DNA of 64,000 bases, taken from positions 3,472,001-3,536,000 of the forward strand of contig NZ_CP018151.1 in assembly GCF_001889265.1 (NCBI RefSeq), read 5' to 3'. Below are positions 32,094 through 41,365 of the stretch, one piece after another; position 1 is the stretch's first letter, and every line of letters starts with the position of its first letter. This DNA comes from Microbacterium sp. 1.5R. Lineage in GTDB: Bacteria; Actinomycetota; Actinomycetes; Actinomycetales; Microbacteriaceae. The notes beneath the pieces were generated by a model. The model made no database searches. It saw nothing but the letters and a program-made list of their open reading frames with translations, and was not told the origin of the DNA. The position numbers and the translations under genes were made by a program.

Positions 32094-33074
32094 TCAGTAG
32101 GCGAGCGAACGGTCGACGGCCTCGAGGATGCGGTCGGCGTCGGGGAGGTAGGTGCCCTCGAGCTTCGCGGGCGGGAACGGAGTGTCGTATCCCGAGACGC
32201 GGAGCACGGGAGCTTCGAGCGCGTAGAAGGCGCGCTCCATGACGGTCGCGGCGATCTCGCTGCCGATGCTGACGAAGCCCTGGGCCTCCTGGGCGTAGAC
32301 CATGCGTCCGGTCTTGCGCACCGAGCTCAGGATGGGCTCGTAGTCGACCGGAGACAGTGACCGCACGTCGACGACCTCGCAGCTGGTGCCCTCGGCCTCG
32401 GCGAGCGCGGCCGCCTGCAGCAGGGTCGTGACCATGGCTCCGTGTCCGACGAGCGTGACGTCGGATCCCGTGCGCACGACGCGAGACGAGTGCAGCGGGG
32501 CGGCGGACGCGTCGAGCTCGACCTCGCCCTTCTGCCAGTAGCGGCTCTTCGGCTCCATGAAGATCACCGGGTCGTTGGACGCGATGGCCTCCTGGATCAT
32601 CCAGTAGGCATCGTTCGGCGTCGACGGCGACACCACCCGCAGGCCGGGGGTGTGCGCGAAGTAGGCCTCAGGGCTCTCCTGGTGGTGCTCGACCGCTCCG
32701 ATGTGCCCGCCGTAGGGGATGCGGATCACGATGGGCAGGCTGATCCTGCCCTCGTGTCGGTTCGTGAGCTTGGCGAGCTGGGTCGTGATCTGGTCGAACG
32801 CGGGGAACACGAACCCGTCGAACTGGATCTCGATCACCGGACGGAACCCGGCCATCGCGAGCCCGATCGCGGTGCCGACGATCCCCGACTCCGCGAGGGG
32901 TGTGTCGAGCACGCGGCGGTCGCCGAAGTCGCGCTGCAGGTGCTCGGTGACCCGGAAGACACCGCCGAGCTTGCCGATGTCCTCGCCCATGAGCAGGACC
33001 TTGGAGTCGTCTTCGAGCGCCCGGCGCAGGCCCGAGTTCAGCGCCTTGCTGAGGGGCATCGTCTCGAGGGTCAT
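32094..33074 (-). CDS. bkdB: Branched-chain 2-oxoacid dehydrogenase E1 beta
   Basis: 326 residues (MTLETMPLSKALNSGLRRAL). Typical motifs: LLMGEDIGKLGGVFRVTEHL, TPLAESGIVGTAIGLAMAGF, RIPYGGHIGAVEHHQESPEAY and EVVDVRSLSPVDYEPIL. ATG 33074 gives the usual N terminus with GAGG 11 bases upstream; ATG 33113 would add 13 residues. Forms the thiamine-diphosphate heterotetramer with E1 alpha, decarboxylating oxoacids from Val, Leu and Ile. Confidence 0.94.
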   Translation of the reverse strand: MTLETMPLSKALNSGLRRALEDDSKVLLMGEDIGKLGGVFRVTEHLQRDFGDRRVLDTPLAESGIVGTAIGLAMAGFRPVIEIQFDGFVFPAFDQITTQLAKLTNRHEGRISLPIVIRIPYGGHIGAVEHHQESPEAYFAHTPGLRVVSPSTPNDAYWMIQEAIASNDPVIFMEPKSRYWQKGEVELDASAAPLHSSRVVRTGSDVTLVGHGAMVTTLLQAAALAEAEGTSCEVVDVRSLSPVDYEPILSSVRKTGRMVYAQEAQGFVSIGSEIAATVMERAFYALEAPVLRVSGYDTPFPPAKLEGTYLPDADRILEAVDRSLAY

Positions 33075-33189
33075 GCGTGCACCGTCCTCGACGTCGTGAA
33101 CTTCTGCGGCCATACGCACGTTCGGCGGCCACTGCGCGCAGCGCGGGCCGCGAAAGTCGCTCCTGGCCGAGAATCCTGAAGGCAGTCCA

Positions 33190-34317
33190 TCACTTGCCGT
33201 CTCCTTCGAACGATGCCTCGTAGCGCGTGTGCCAGGCCTTCTGCTCCGCCACGAGCGGATGCGGGTCGCTGTACACGTGATCGAAGATCTTGTCTGCGGT
33301 CGGCGATCCGAGCTCGACGCTGCGTGAACGCAGGTCCTCGGCGGCGTCGGCCGCCTCGGCATCCACGTCGGCGAAGAACTGCCCCGCCGCTCCCCTGTTC
33401 TCGAGGAAGGCGCGCATGCGGTCGATCGGGTCTCGCAGCGCCCACGACTGCTCTTCGTCGGAGCCGCGGTACTTCGTGGGATCGTCGCTGGTGGTGTGCG
33501 CGCCGAGACGGTACGTGACCGCCTCGATCGCCCGGGGACCGTGGCCGCTGCGGGCTTCATCGAGAGCGACGCGCGACACGGCGTAGCTGGCGAGGACGTC
33601 GTTGCCGTCGACGCGGACGCTGGGGATGCCGTAGCCGGCGCTGCGCTCGACCAGCGGCACCCGCGACTGCGTCGCGACCGGCACCGAGATCGCCCAGTGG
33701 TTGTTCTGCAGGAAGAAGACGGTGGGAGCCTGGTAGCTCGCGGCGAAGACCATCGCCTCGTGCACGTCGCCCTGGCTCGACGCCCCGTCGCCGTAGTAGA
33801 CGATGACGGCTTCGTCCTTGTCGACGTCGCCGGTGCCGGATCGACCGTCGAAGTTCAACGCCATCGCGTAGCCGGCTGCATGCAGCACCTGCGAGCCGAG
33901 AACCAGGGTGTAGAGGCGGGTGTTGCCGTTCTTGGGGTCTGTCGGATCCCAGCCGCCGTGCGAGACACCGCGCATCAGCTTGATGATGTCGACGGGGTCG
34001 ACGCCGCGGATGCGCGTCACGGCGTGCTCGCGGTACGACGGGAAGAGCGTGTCCTGGGCGCGGGCGGCGCGGGCGGACCCGACCTGGGCGGCCTCCTGCC
34101 CACGGCTCGGCGGCCACAGCGCCAGCTGTCCCTGTCGCTGCAGGTTGGTGGCCTGGGTGTCGATCGCGCGGATGACCACCATGTCCCGGTAGAACTGCTC
34201 GAGCTCGGCGTCGCTGATCGCCTCGATCAACGACAGATACTGCTCAGCAGCCGGACTCGGCGTGAAGCGGCCATCCTGATCCAGGACGCGGACGAGTTCA
34301 GTCTCTGACGAGGTCAC
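33190..34317 (-). CDS. bkdA: Branched-chain 2-oxoacid dehydrogenase E1 alpha
   Basis: 375 residues from GTG 34317. The ThDP-binding motif GDGASSQGDVHEAMVFAASYQAPTVFFLQNN and the phosphorylation-loop-like YRLGAHTTSDDPTKYR are clear; SYREHAVTRIRGVDP is also conserved. A start 12 codons upstream is possible, but GGGGG just before 34317 and the family start favour it. First gene of bkdABC. Confidence 0.94.
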   Translation of the reverse strand: MTSSETELVRVLDQDGRFTPSPAAEQYLSLIEAISDAELEQFYRDMVVIRAIDTQATNLQRQGQLALWPPSRGQEAAQVGSARAARAQDTLFPSYREHAVTRIRGVDPVDIIKLMRGVSHGGWDPTDPKNGNTRLYTLVLGSQVLHAAGYAMALNFDGRSGTGDVDKDEAVIVYYGDGASSQGDVHEAMVFAASYQAPTVFFLQNNHWAISVPVATQSRVPLVERSAGYGIPSVRVDGNDVLASYAVSRVALDEARSGHGPRAIEAVTYRLGAHTTSDDPTKYRGSDEEQSWALRDPIDRMRAFLENRGAAGQFFADVDAEAADAAEDLRSRSVELGSPTADKIFDHVYSDPHPLVAEQKAWHTRYEASFEGDGK

Positions 34318-34413
34318 GACCCCCACGCTACCCGCGCGCGCATGCCCGGTCACGCATACCTAGGACGTCCTCGCATCTGCCGGGAACCCGGAGAAACGGC
34401 GGAACGGCGCGGA

Positions 34414-35487
34414 TCAGCGCAGTGACGATGCGACATCGAGCACGCGCGCCACGGATGCCTCCTCGCCCACGGAGATGCGGATGCCGTCACCCGGGAACGG
34501 GCGCACGATGAGGTCGGCGGCGACGAATGCGGCGGCGACCTCGTCGGTGCGCTCGCCGGTGGGCAGCCAGATGAAGTTGGCCTGCGAGTCGGGCACGTCC
34601 CAGCCCTGCCGACGCAGCCCCTCGAGCAGGCGCGTGCGGCGCTCGACGATCACCGCGACGCGCTCGAGCAGCTCGGACTCGGCGTCGAGGCTCGCGATCG
34701 CGGCGTTCTCGGCTGCCGACGTGACGGAGAGCGGGATGCCGGTGGTGCGCGCGGCATCGAGGACCTTCTCGTTGCCGATCGCGTATCCGATGCGCAGGCC
34801 CGCGAGTCCGTAGGCCTTCGAGAAGGTGCGCAGCACGACGACGTTCGGATGCCGCTCGAACACCCGCTCGGCGAGACCGTCGACCGCCCCGGGCACCGTC
34901 ACGAACTCGGCGTAGGCCTCGTCGAGGACGATCAGCACATCGGCGGGGACGCGCTCGACGAACGTCGCGAACTCGTCGCTCGTGATGATCGGACCGGTCG
35001 GATTGTTCGGGGTGCAGAGGATGACGGCACGCGTGCGCTCGGTGACCGCCTCAGCCATCGCGTCGAGGTCGTGACGGGAGTCGGGCGTGAGAGGCACCTG
35101 CACCCCGGTCGCGCCCGCGACGAGCGGCAGACTCGGATAGGCCTCGAACGAGCGCCAAGCGTAGACGACCTCGTCACCCACGGAGGCGGTCGCGAGGATC
35201 AGCTGGTGGAGGATCGAGACGCTGCCCGCAGCCACGTGCACCTGGTCGGGCTCGACGGCGTACCGTGCACCGAGTCGTACGCGAAGGCGGCCGGCGGTGG
35301 CATCCGGGTATCGGTTGATGGGCGTCGTGTGCTGCAGCGCCGCGGCGACCGACGGAAGCGGCTCGAACGGGTTCTCGTTGCTCGAGAGCTTGAATGCGTC
35401 GGGGCCCGCCTGCTTGCCCTGTCGGTACGGCGCCAGGGCGGCGATGGCGGGACGGATGCGCGGAAGGATCGGGTCGGTCACAGTCAT
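34414..35487 (-). CDS. Histidinol-phosphate / aromatic aminotransferase
   Basis: 357 residues, class I/II PLP aminotransferase. [13 protein letters not shown] (35-47), CTPNNPTGP (158-166), VLDEAYAEF (188-195), [16 protein letters not shown] with PLP lysine 224, and a C-terminal [13 protein letters not shown]. Annotated relatives are called hisC, but a lone copy outside a his operon in actinobacteria is often Pat, the aromatic aminotransferase making Phe/Tyr. Next to bkdA, which also fits amino-acid metabolism. I leave the symbol open. Confidence 0.9.
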   Translation of the reverse strand: MTVTDPILPRIRPAIAALAPYRQGKQAGPDAFKLSSNENPFEPLPSVAAALQHTTPINRYPDATAGRLRVRLGARYAVEPDQVHVAAGSVSILHQLILATASVGDEVVYAWRSFEAYPSLPLVAGATGVQVPLTPDSRHDLDAMAEAVTERTRAVILCTPNNPTGPIITSDEFATFVERVPADVLIVLDEAYAEFVTVPGAVDGLAERVFERHPNVVVLRTFSKAYGLAGLRIGYAIGNEKVLDAARTTGIPLSVTSAAENAAIASLDAESELLERVAVIVERRTRLLEGLRRQGWDVPDSQANFIWLPTGERTDEVAAAFVAADLIVRPFPGDGIRISVGEEASVARVLDVASSLR

Positions 35488-35539
35488 GAGTCTAGATTCC
35501 GCGGCGCTCCCGCGCCCCACATGGAAGACTGGACGGACT

Positions 35540-35944
35540 ATGCGCTTCATCATCCGAGTCGTCGTCAACGCGTTCGCCCTCTGGGTCGTGACGCTGATCC
35601 CCGCCCTGCAGGTGCAGATCAGGGCGTTCGCGCCGGGCGAGACCCTGCAGCTCGTGCTGACCCTGCTCGCGGTGGCCGCGATCTTCGCGCTCGTGAACAC
35701 CGTCATCGGCACGGTGGTGAAGATCGTCGCGTTCCCGCTGTACATCATCACCCTCGGACTGATCGGCTTCGTGATCAACGGCTTCCTGCTGTGGCTCACG
35801 GCGTGGATCACGAGCGGGTTCGGCTGGGGTCTCACGGTCGGCAGCTTCTGGTGGGGCGTGCTCGCCGCGCTCATCATCTCGCTGATCAACGGTGTCTTCG
35901 GCTTCATCCTGCGTCCGCAGAGCAAGAAGCAGCGTCGGGACTGA
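35540..35944 (+). CDS. Phage-holin-4-like (PF04020-type) membrane protein
   Basis: 134 residues with four membrane helices: [60 protein letters not shown] and [20 protein letters not shown], ending in a basic tail. This is the widespread small integral protein family once named for holins; it is a chromosomal housekeeping protein of unknown role, not evidence of a phage. Divergent from the aminotransferase. Confidence 0.85.
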   Translation: MRFIIRVVVNAFALWVVTLIPALQVQIRAFAPGETLQLVLTLLAVAAIFALVNTVIGTVVKIVAFPLYIITLGLIGFVINGFLLWLTAWITSGFGWGLTVGSFWWGVLAALIISLINGVFGFILRPQSKKQRRD

Positions 35945-35971
35945 CGCCCGCCGGCGCACCTCGCGCGGCCG

Positions 35972-37249
35972 TCATCCGACACGCTCGGCCTGATACTCGG
36001 TGCGCTCGACCACCTCGGCGGTGTCGAGTTCGCGCCAGAACTCGTGCATCGCATCGATTCGCTGGTCGCTGAGCTCATCGGCCATCTCCGCGGTGTCGAT
36101 GTACGTGTCGAGGTGGTGCGCGTCGACCGTCAGGTCCCCGAGGGTGTCCTGCGGGGTTCCTTCAGTGAGCAGGGTGATGCTGTCATCCGACCCGGTCCCC
36201 TCGGGCGATCCTCCGCCGGCCAGCCCGGAGACCACGTCGTCGGAATGACGCAGCTGGATGATGGTCTGGTCGTCATCCAGGGTCGGCTCGACCGGGCTTC
36301 CCGCCGTGATCTGCATCTGCACGTCGAACGGACTCTCCATCGCGAGGTGAGCGGCGACCATGGCCGATTGCGAATGGGCGACGACATCGACCTCATCGCC
36401 CGGCTGCGCCCCCGCCGCCTCGAGCGCCTCGATCGTCGCCTGATACGACGCGGATCTCTTCCCGGTGTAGAGCTCGGCGTTGGACTTGGAGTCCCACGGC
36501 TGCGCACCTCCCCACGCGACGCTCTGCGTTCCTTCCAGGTAGGCGACGAACTTCGTGGTGCCGTCGGCGAAGGAGTACTTCTCGACGGCGACCTGCGCTC
36601 CGACGGCGACCGGCATGCGCCTCAAGGCTCCGGCCAGGCCCGAGGGCGCCCCCTGGGGCGAGGACGTCTTCACCGGCGAGACCGTGACGGGGTCGGCCGT
36701 GCCCTGCAGCCTCTCGCCGGGGAGCACCTTGCCGAACCCCGAGAACGCCCCGACGAGCGCCGCGGTCCCGAAGACGTGGTCGTACAGGGCGGGCGTCACG
36801 AGGTTGCCCGTGAGGCCTTCGAATCGTCTGGCGCGCCACTGAGCGACGAGGTCGTCGGCCATCTTCGAGATGCGTTCGTCCGACGCAGCAAGACGATCGG
36901 CTCGTCGTGTCAGCCGCTGCGCCGTGCTCGGATCGGTCTGCGCGAGCATCTCCGCCTCCGCTCGCAGCTCGACGTATTCGTAGGCATCGGCCATGAGAAG
37001 GGTGGACTCGGCGGTCTCCTGGCACTCGGAGCGGAGTCGAGCGACGTGCTCGCCCGACGCCCACAGCCCCACCGTGTCGACGTGCTCGCTGAAGCCAGGA
37101 GAGTCGACGATGATCCGATGCGCTCGCATGATGGCCGAACGCGCATCGTCATAACGGGAGGCGACGGCATCGATGCGGTGAGCGACATCGCGCAGCACGT
37201 CGGGGTCGACGGCGATCGCTCCCCCGTGGTCGATCGTCAGCCCTGTCAT
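35972..37249 (-). CDS. Helical WXG-like N-terminus fused to lipase-like alpha/beta hydrolase
   Basis: 425 residues. Residues 1-145 are helical, with [10 protein letters not shown] at 63-72 resembling a WXG turn. The C-terminal part is a lipase-like hydrolase: [14 protein letters not shown] places Ser293 in an A-H-S-Q-S elbow, RHSDDVVSG near 334-342 may give the acid, and DAHHLDTY near 377-384 the histidine. No signal peptide. It overlaps an 87-residue WXG-like gene by four bases. The design resembles type VII-exported effectors, but no ESX machinery is in the window, so export is only a hypothesis. Confidence 0.75.
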   Translation of the reverse strand: MTGLTIDHGGAIAVDPDVLRDVAHRIDAVASRYDDARSAIMRAHRIIVDSPGFSEHVDTVGLWASGEHVARLRSECQETAESTLLMADAYEYVELRAEAEMLAQTDPSTAQRLTRRADRLAASDERISKMADDLVAQWRARRFEGLTGNLVTPALYDHVFGTAALVGAFSGFGKVLPGERLQGTADPVTVSPVKTSSPQGAPSGLAGALRRMPVAVGAQVAVEKYSFADGTTKFVAYLEGTQSVAWGGAQPWDSKSNAELYTGKRSASYQATIEALEAAGAQPGDEVDVVAHSQSAMVAAHLAMESPFDVQMQITAGSPVEPTLDDDQTIIQLRHSDDVVSGLAGGGSPEGTGSDDSITLLTEGTPQDTLGDLTVDAHHLDTYIDTAEMADELSDQRIDAMHEFWRELDTAEVVERTEYQAERVG

Positions 37250-37509
37250 GAGACGTCGATCCGTTCGGCCTCTGACTCACGGCTGCGCATCTCGGATGCC
37301 TCGACGCGTGTCCTCCGTCGGAGATCGTCGAGCGAGTGCTGCATCGCGCGCACCCCGTCGGAGTGCCAGTCGGTGTCGGCGGTGAGGACGGCGAGCGATG
37401 CGCGCACGTCGTCGAGCGCCTCGACCGCGCTGCGGAGCGCTGCCACGGCGCGGGACTGGGCCCAGGCGGTGTCTGCGGCGCCGGTCTGTGCGAGTGCGAA
37501 GGAGTACAT
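37246..37509 (-). CDS. Small WXG-like helical protein
   Basis: 87 residues, almost wholly helical, with DTDWHSDGVRAMQHSLDDL (46-64): W48-H-S-D-G52 at a turn between two helices, as in WXG100/ESAT-6-like proteins. The C-terminal half is charged. ATG 37509 is the first plausible start; no strong Shine-Dalgarno is seen. It overlaps the downstream hydrolase by four bases (ATGA), so the two are made together. A partner or chaperone of the hydrolase is likely (inferred). Confidence 0.65.
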   Translation of the reverse strand: MYSFALAQTGAADTAWAQSRAVAALRSAVEALDDVRASLAVLTADTDWHSDGVRAMQHSLDDLRRRTRVEASEMRSRESEAERIDVS

Positions 37510-37676
37510 GCGCCCAGCATCCGCGATCCACTGCCGCTGCGATGTGCGGACGACCCTCGGATCTCGGGCCTCGTGAGCAGTTGGCTCGGTCGCGGCACCG
37601 GTGCAGAACGGGTGCGCCCGACCGGCCCCGGATCTCCGGCATCGCGCGATCGGGCTGCGACCGGCAGAATAGGACG

Positions 37677-38216
37677 GTGACATCCCCGGATCCCTTCCGC
37701 GTGATCTTCGTGTGCACGGGGAACATCTGCCGCTCTCCGATGGCGGAGGTGGTGTTCCGCGATCTCGCGGAACGTCAGGGTCTCGGCTCGCGGATCGTCT
37801 CCCGCAGCGCGGGAACAGGCGATTGGCACCTCGGCGAACGGGCCGACCACCGCACTCTCGATTCCCTCAGCCGCCGCGGCTACGACGGCTCACTCCACCG
37901 CGCGAAGCAGTTCACCTTCTCCTCCTTCTCGGAGAACGACCTCGTCGTCGCCCTCGACCGCACTCATGAGCGCATCCTGCGCGAGTGGGCCGCCAACGAG
38001 GACGAGGAGGGCAAGGTCACCCTGCTGCTCGCCTTCGACCCCGACGCGCACAGCCAGGATGTCCCCGACCCCTACTACGCCGGCGCCGAGATGTTCGATT
38101 CGGTGCTCGGTATGATTGAGACCGCGACTCGCGGGCTGTTCCGCCAGCTCGAGCCGGCTCTCCGCCAGCCCCGCACGCCCCGCACTCCCGGGGCCCGATC
38201 AGGAGGACTCCCCTGA
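37677..38216 (+). CDS. Low-molecular-weight protein tyrosine phosphatase
   Basis: 179 residues. P-loop VCTGNICRSPMAEVVF puts Cys13 and Arg19 in CX5R; DPYYAG supplies the general acid. RIVSRSAGTGDWHLGERADHRT is typical of the family. GTG 37677 has AGGACG just upstream. The last codons overlap the purB start in a CTGA junction. Dephosphorylates tyrosine residues on unknown proteins. Confidence 0.92.
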   Translation: MTSPDPFRVIFVCTGNICRSPMAEVVFRDLAERQGLGSRIVSRSAGTGDWHLGERADHRTLDSLSRRGYDGSLHRAKQFTFSSFSENDLVVALDRTHERILREWAANEDEEGKVTLLLAFDPDAHSQDVPDPYYAGAEMFDSVLGMIETATRGLFRQLEPALRQPRTPRTPGARSGGLP

Positions 38217-39595
38217 CTTTCCAGCCTTCGCTCCCGCCCCAGCCGCTGAGCCCCCTCGACGGTCGCTACCGCGGCGCCGTCACCGGCCTCGCCGACTTCC
38301 TCTCGGAGGCCGGCCTCAACCGCGCCCGTGTCGAGGTAGAGGTGGAGTGGCTGATCGCGCTCACCGACCGCTCGCTCTTCGAGACGAGCCCCCTGTCGGA
38401 TGCCGACAAGGAGCGCCTGCGCGCCCTCTACCGCGACTTCGGCCAGGCCGAGATCGACTGGCTCGCCGAGAAGGAAGCCGTCACGCAGCACGACGTGAAG
38501 GCGATCGAGTACCTCGTGCGCGACCGCCTGTCGGCCCTCGGCCTCGACGCGATCGCCGAGCTCACCCACTTCGCCTGCACAAGCGAGGACATCAACTCCG
38601 CGTCCTACGCCCTGACCGTCAAGCGCGCGGTCGAGGAGGTCTGGCTGCCGGGTCTCGACGTCGTGATCGCGAAGCTCCGCGAGCTGGCCGCCGAGCACGC
38701 CGACGCCGCGATGCTCTCCCGCACCCACGGTCAGCCGGCCACTCCGTCGACCATGGGCAAGGAGCTCGCCGTCTTCGCGTGGCGTCTCGAGCGCGTGCGC
38801 GCGCAGATCGCAGCATCCGACTACCTCGCCAAGTTCTCGGGCGCGACCGGCACCTGGTCGGCGCACATCGCCGCCGACCCCGACGCCGACTGGCCCACCA
38901 TCTCGCGCGAGTACATCGAGGGCCTGGGTCTGGGCTTCAACCTGCTGACCACGCAGATCGAGTCGCACGACTGGCAGGTCGAGCTCTACGATCGCGTGCG
39001 TCACGCCGGCGGGATCCTGCACAATCTCGCCACCGACATCTGGACGTACATCTCGCTCGGCTACTTCGCGCAGATCCCCGTCGCGGGCGCGACCGGATCG
39101 TCGACGATGCCGCACAAGATCAACCCGATCCGGTTCGAGAACGCCGAGGCCAACCTCGAGATCTCCGGCGCCCTGCTGGCATCCCTCGGACAGACCCTCG
39201 TCACCAGCCGACTGCAGCGCGACCTCACCGACTCGACGACGCAGCGCAACATCGGCGTCGCGTTCGGCCACTCGCTGCTCGCGATCGACAACCTGCGTCG
39301 CGGTCTGAACGCCATCTCGCTCTCGCGCGACGTGCTGCTCGCCGACCTCGACGTGAACTGGGAAGTCCTCGCCGAAGCAATCCAGACCGTCATCCGCGCG
39401 GAGGTCGTCGCCGGCCGCTCGTCGATCACCGACCCCTACGCACTGCTGAAGGAGCTCACCCGCGGTCACCGCGTGGGCGCCGCGGACCTGGCGGAGTTCG
39501 TCGAGGGACTCGAGATCGGGGATGCCGCGAAGCAGCGTCTGCTCGCCCTGACCCCCGCCTCGTACACCGGCATCGCCGAGCAGCTCGCGAAGTAG
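38213..39595 (+). CDS. purB: Adenylosuccinate lyase, CTG start
   Basis: 460 residues if read from CTG 38213 (LTFQPSLPPQPLSPLDGRYRG). The next ordinary start, GTG 38342, would remove 43 residues, including the conserved LSPLDGRYR. AGGAGG lies six bases before the CTG, and the CTG overlaps the phosphatase stop as CTGA. Motifs: TSEDINS, SRTHGQPATPSTMGKE and the signature GSSTMPHKINPIRFENAE. It catalyses two steps of purine synthesis. A hairpin follows the stop. Confidence 0.93.
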   Translation: MTFQPSLPPQPLSPLDGRYRGAVTGLADFLSEAGLNRARVEVEVEWLIALTDRSLFETSPLSDADKERLRALYRDFGQAEIDWLAEKEAVTQHDVKAIEYLVRDRLSALGLDAIAELTHFACTSEDINSASYALTVKRAVEEVWLPGLDVVIAKLRELAAEHADAAMLSRTHGQPATPSTMGKELAVFAWRLERVRAQIAASDYLAKFSGATGTWSAHIAADPDADWPTISREYIEGLGLGFNLLTTQIESHDWQVELYDRVRHAGGILHNLATDIWTYISLGYFAQIPVAGATGSSTMPHKINPIRFENAEANLEISGALLASLGQTLVTSRLQRDLTDSTTQRNIGVAFGHSLLAIDNLRRGLNAISLSRDVLLADLDVNWEVLAEAIQTVIRAEVVAGRSSITDPYALLKELTRGHRVGAADLAEFVEGLEIGDAAKQRLLALTPASYTGIAEQLAK

Positions 39596-39597
39596 CG

Positions 39598-39634
39598 CGA
39601 ACGCGCGGGTGCCGCTGAGGCATCCGCGCGTTCG
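39598..39634 (+). terminator. purB terminator hairpin
   Basis: CGAACGCGCGGGTGCC pairs with GGCATCCGCGCGTTCG across a GCTGA loop, a 16-bp stem with a single G-U, three bases past the purB stop. There is no clear T tract. Confidence 0.8.
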
Positions 39635-39635
39635 G

Positions 39636-39721
39636 TGCGGGGCCAGAAACGCACCGCGCGCGCGATGCGGGGCCAGAAACGCACCGCAATCGGCCGAATC
39701 GGATGCGAAAGTGACCCCGCA
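39636..39721. repeat. Duplicated inverted-repeat element
   Basis: TGCGGGGCCAGAAACGCACC occurs at 39636 and again at 39666 (22-base direct repeat, 30 apart). The second copy pairs imperfectly with a right arm ending GTGACCCCGCA near 39721. Confidence 0.7.
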
Positions 39722-39790
39722 GCGAAGCGACCCGCAGCCAAGCGACCCGCAGCCAAGCGACCCGCAGCGAAGCGACCCGCAGCGAAGCGA
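39716..39790. repeat. 15-bp tandem array
   Basis: Five units of CCCGCAGCGAAGCGA, with G or C at the ninth base. It begins at the outer end of the neighbouring palindrome and lies between convergent purB and MFS genes. Confidence 0.9.
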
Positions 39791-39836
39791 CCCCGCACGA
39801 ATCTGACCCGGCGCCGGGTCACCAACGCCGTGCGGG

Positions 39837-41270
39837 CTAGGGGCGGGGTTCTCCGGAGTGCGCGCCCGCCGGGTCCCGCGGCATGAACGCCGCGGCGATC
39901 AAGGTGAGCACGGCCACGACGGCGGCAGCGATGAACACCCAGACGGATGCCGAGATGATGGTCGCCGGGTCCTCGGGTCCCGCGCCCTGCGCGATCACCG
40001 AGTTCGAGATCGCGCCGAACACGGCCACCCCGAGCGCGCTGCCCGCCGAGCGGGCGAAGGCGTTCATGCCGGTCACGGCACCCCGCTCGCCCCAGCCGAC
40101 CGAGGCCTGAGCCGCGATCAGCGTCGGGGCGGCGCTCCAGCCGAGGCCGAAGCCCAGGACGAATGCCACGGCGGCGATCGAGAACGGATTGGGCCAGGGA
40201 GAGACCACCGCCAGAGCGATCGCCGCGACCGCGGTGATCGACATGCCGGTGAGCGCTGTGCGTCGGAAACCGATCCGCATGTACAGCCGGCCCGCGTTCG
40301 CGGCGGCGAGCGGCCAGCCGAGGGTGACCGCCGCGACGGCCAACCCCGACAGCAGCGGCGCGATGCCGATGGACCCTTCCAGATATGCGGGTGCGAAGCT
40401 CGTCACGCCGGTCATCAGGGCGCCGATGCCCAGGGAGACGATCGTGGTCGTGAGGATCAGCGGCCGCGCCGCCAGGCGCAGGTCCACGATCGGCTCGGCT
40501 GCGCGACGCTCGACGAGGCCGAAGGCCACGAGCGCCGCGGCGCCGAGTCCGAAGCAGACGGCACTGGGGATCGACAGCCACGCCCAGGCGTTGCCGCCCT
40601 CCAGCATCCCGAGGATCAAGCCCGTGAGTCCGACCGTGAGCAGCACGGCACCGGCGTAGTCGATGCGATGACGCTGCGTCTGCTTCTCTTCGTGATACCG
40701 CCGCAGCAGCATCCATCCCGCGATCAGACACAGCGGGATGTTGACCCAGAAGATCCACCGCCAGGCGTCGAGCTGGGCGAAGATGCCGCCGAGCGCCGGC
40801 CCGACGACAGAGGAGATCGCCCACACCGAGGCGATGTACCCCTGCACCTTGGCGCGCTCGGCGACCGTGTAGATGTCGCCGACGATCGTCATCGACATCG
40901 GCGCGACGGCACCGGCGCCGAGGCCCTGGATGATGCGGAACACGATCAGGGCGGTCATGCTCCAGGCGAAGCCGGAGAGGACCGACCCGAGCAGGAACAG
41001 GGCGATGCCGAGCAGGATGATCGGCTTGCGGCCGACGGTATCGGCGAAGCGCGAGTAGATCGGCACGCTGACCGCCTGTGCGAGCAGATAGACCGAGAAG
41101 AGCCAGGGGAACTGCTGGTAGCTGCCCAGATCGCGCACGATGCTGGGCACCGCGGTCGCGAGGATCGTCGCGTCGATCGCGATCAGCCCCGTGGCGAGCA
41201 TGAGGGCCCCGAGCACCGGGCCTCGTTCCGACCTGAGTCCGATGGAGGCGCGGTCGATCGAGGCAGTCAC
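39837..41270 (-). CDS. MFS transporter, DHA2 (EmrB/QacA) family
   Basis: 477 residues, about 14 membrane helices. Motif A is SRFADTVGRKPIILLG (about 73-88), motif B RIIQGLGAGAVAPM, and motif C (antiporter) SVVGPALGGIFAQ. ALDATILATAVP-like DATILATAVPSIVRDLG at helix 1 is typical of drug:proton antiporters with 14 helices. Probably exports a toxic compound; substrate unknown. Its neighbours give no clue. No regulator is adjacent. Confidence 0.88.
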   Translation of the reverse strand: MTASIDRASIGLRSERGPVLGALMLATGLIAIDATILATAVPSIVRDLGSYQQFPWLFSVYLLAQAVSVPIYSRFADTVGRKPIILLGIALFLLGSVLSGFAWSMTALIVFRIIQGLGAGAVAPMSMTIVGDIYTVAERAKVQGYIASVWAISSVVGPALGGIFAQLDAWRWIFWVNIPLCLIAGWMLLRRYHEEKQTQRHRIDYAGAVLLTVGLTGLILGMLEGGNAWAWLSIPSAVCFGLGAAALVAFGLVERRAAEPIVDLRLAARPLILTTTIVSLGIGALMTGVTSFAPAYLEGSIGIAPLLSGLAVAAVTLGWPLAAANAGRLYMRIGFRRTALTGMSITAVAAIALAVVSPWPNPFSIAAVAFVLGFGLGWSAAPTLIAAQASVGWGERGAVTGMNAFARSAGSALGVAVFGAISNSVIAQGAGPEDPATIISASVWVFIAAAVVAVLTLIAAAFMPRDPAGAHSGEPRP

Positions 41271-41321
41271 TACAGGGACAAGCCGTCGCAGCCCGGGACT
41301 ATTCCGGTCGCGATGGCGAAC

Positions 41322-41365
41322 CTTGCGATCCGGTCAGGAGGAGCTTGCGATCCGGTCAGGAGGAG
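41322..41365. repeat. 22-bp tandem duplication at a gene 3' end
   Basis: CTTGCGATCCGGTCAGGAGG followed by AG occurs twice in direct tandem (41322-41343, 41344-41365). The second unit contains the stop codon of the minus-strand gene ending at 41356. Confidence 0.9.

Noticed and set aside
35540..35944. Phage holin as a sign of a prophage
   Set aside because: The family is a common chromosomal membrane protein; no phage structural, integrase or lysis genes are nearby.
38342..39595. purB starting at GTG 38342
   Set aside because: It would lose the conserved LSPLDGRYR region, which is translated in frame behind AGGAGG.
39716..39790. Possible CRISPR array
   Set aside because: Contiguous 15-bp units without spacers; no cas genes. 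The same holds for the 16-bp array at 48919 and the repeats at 50367.
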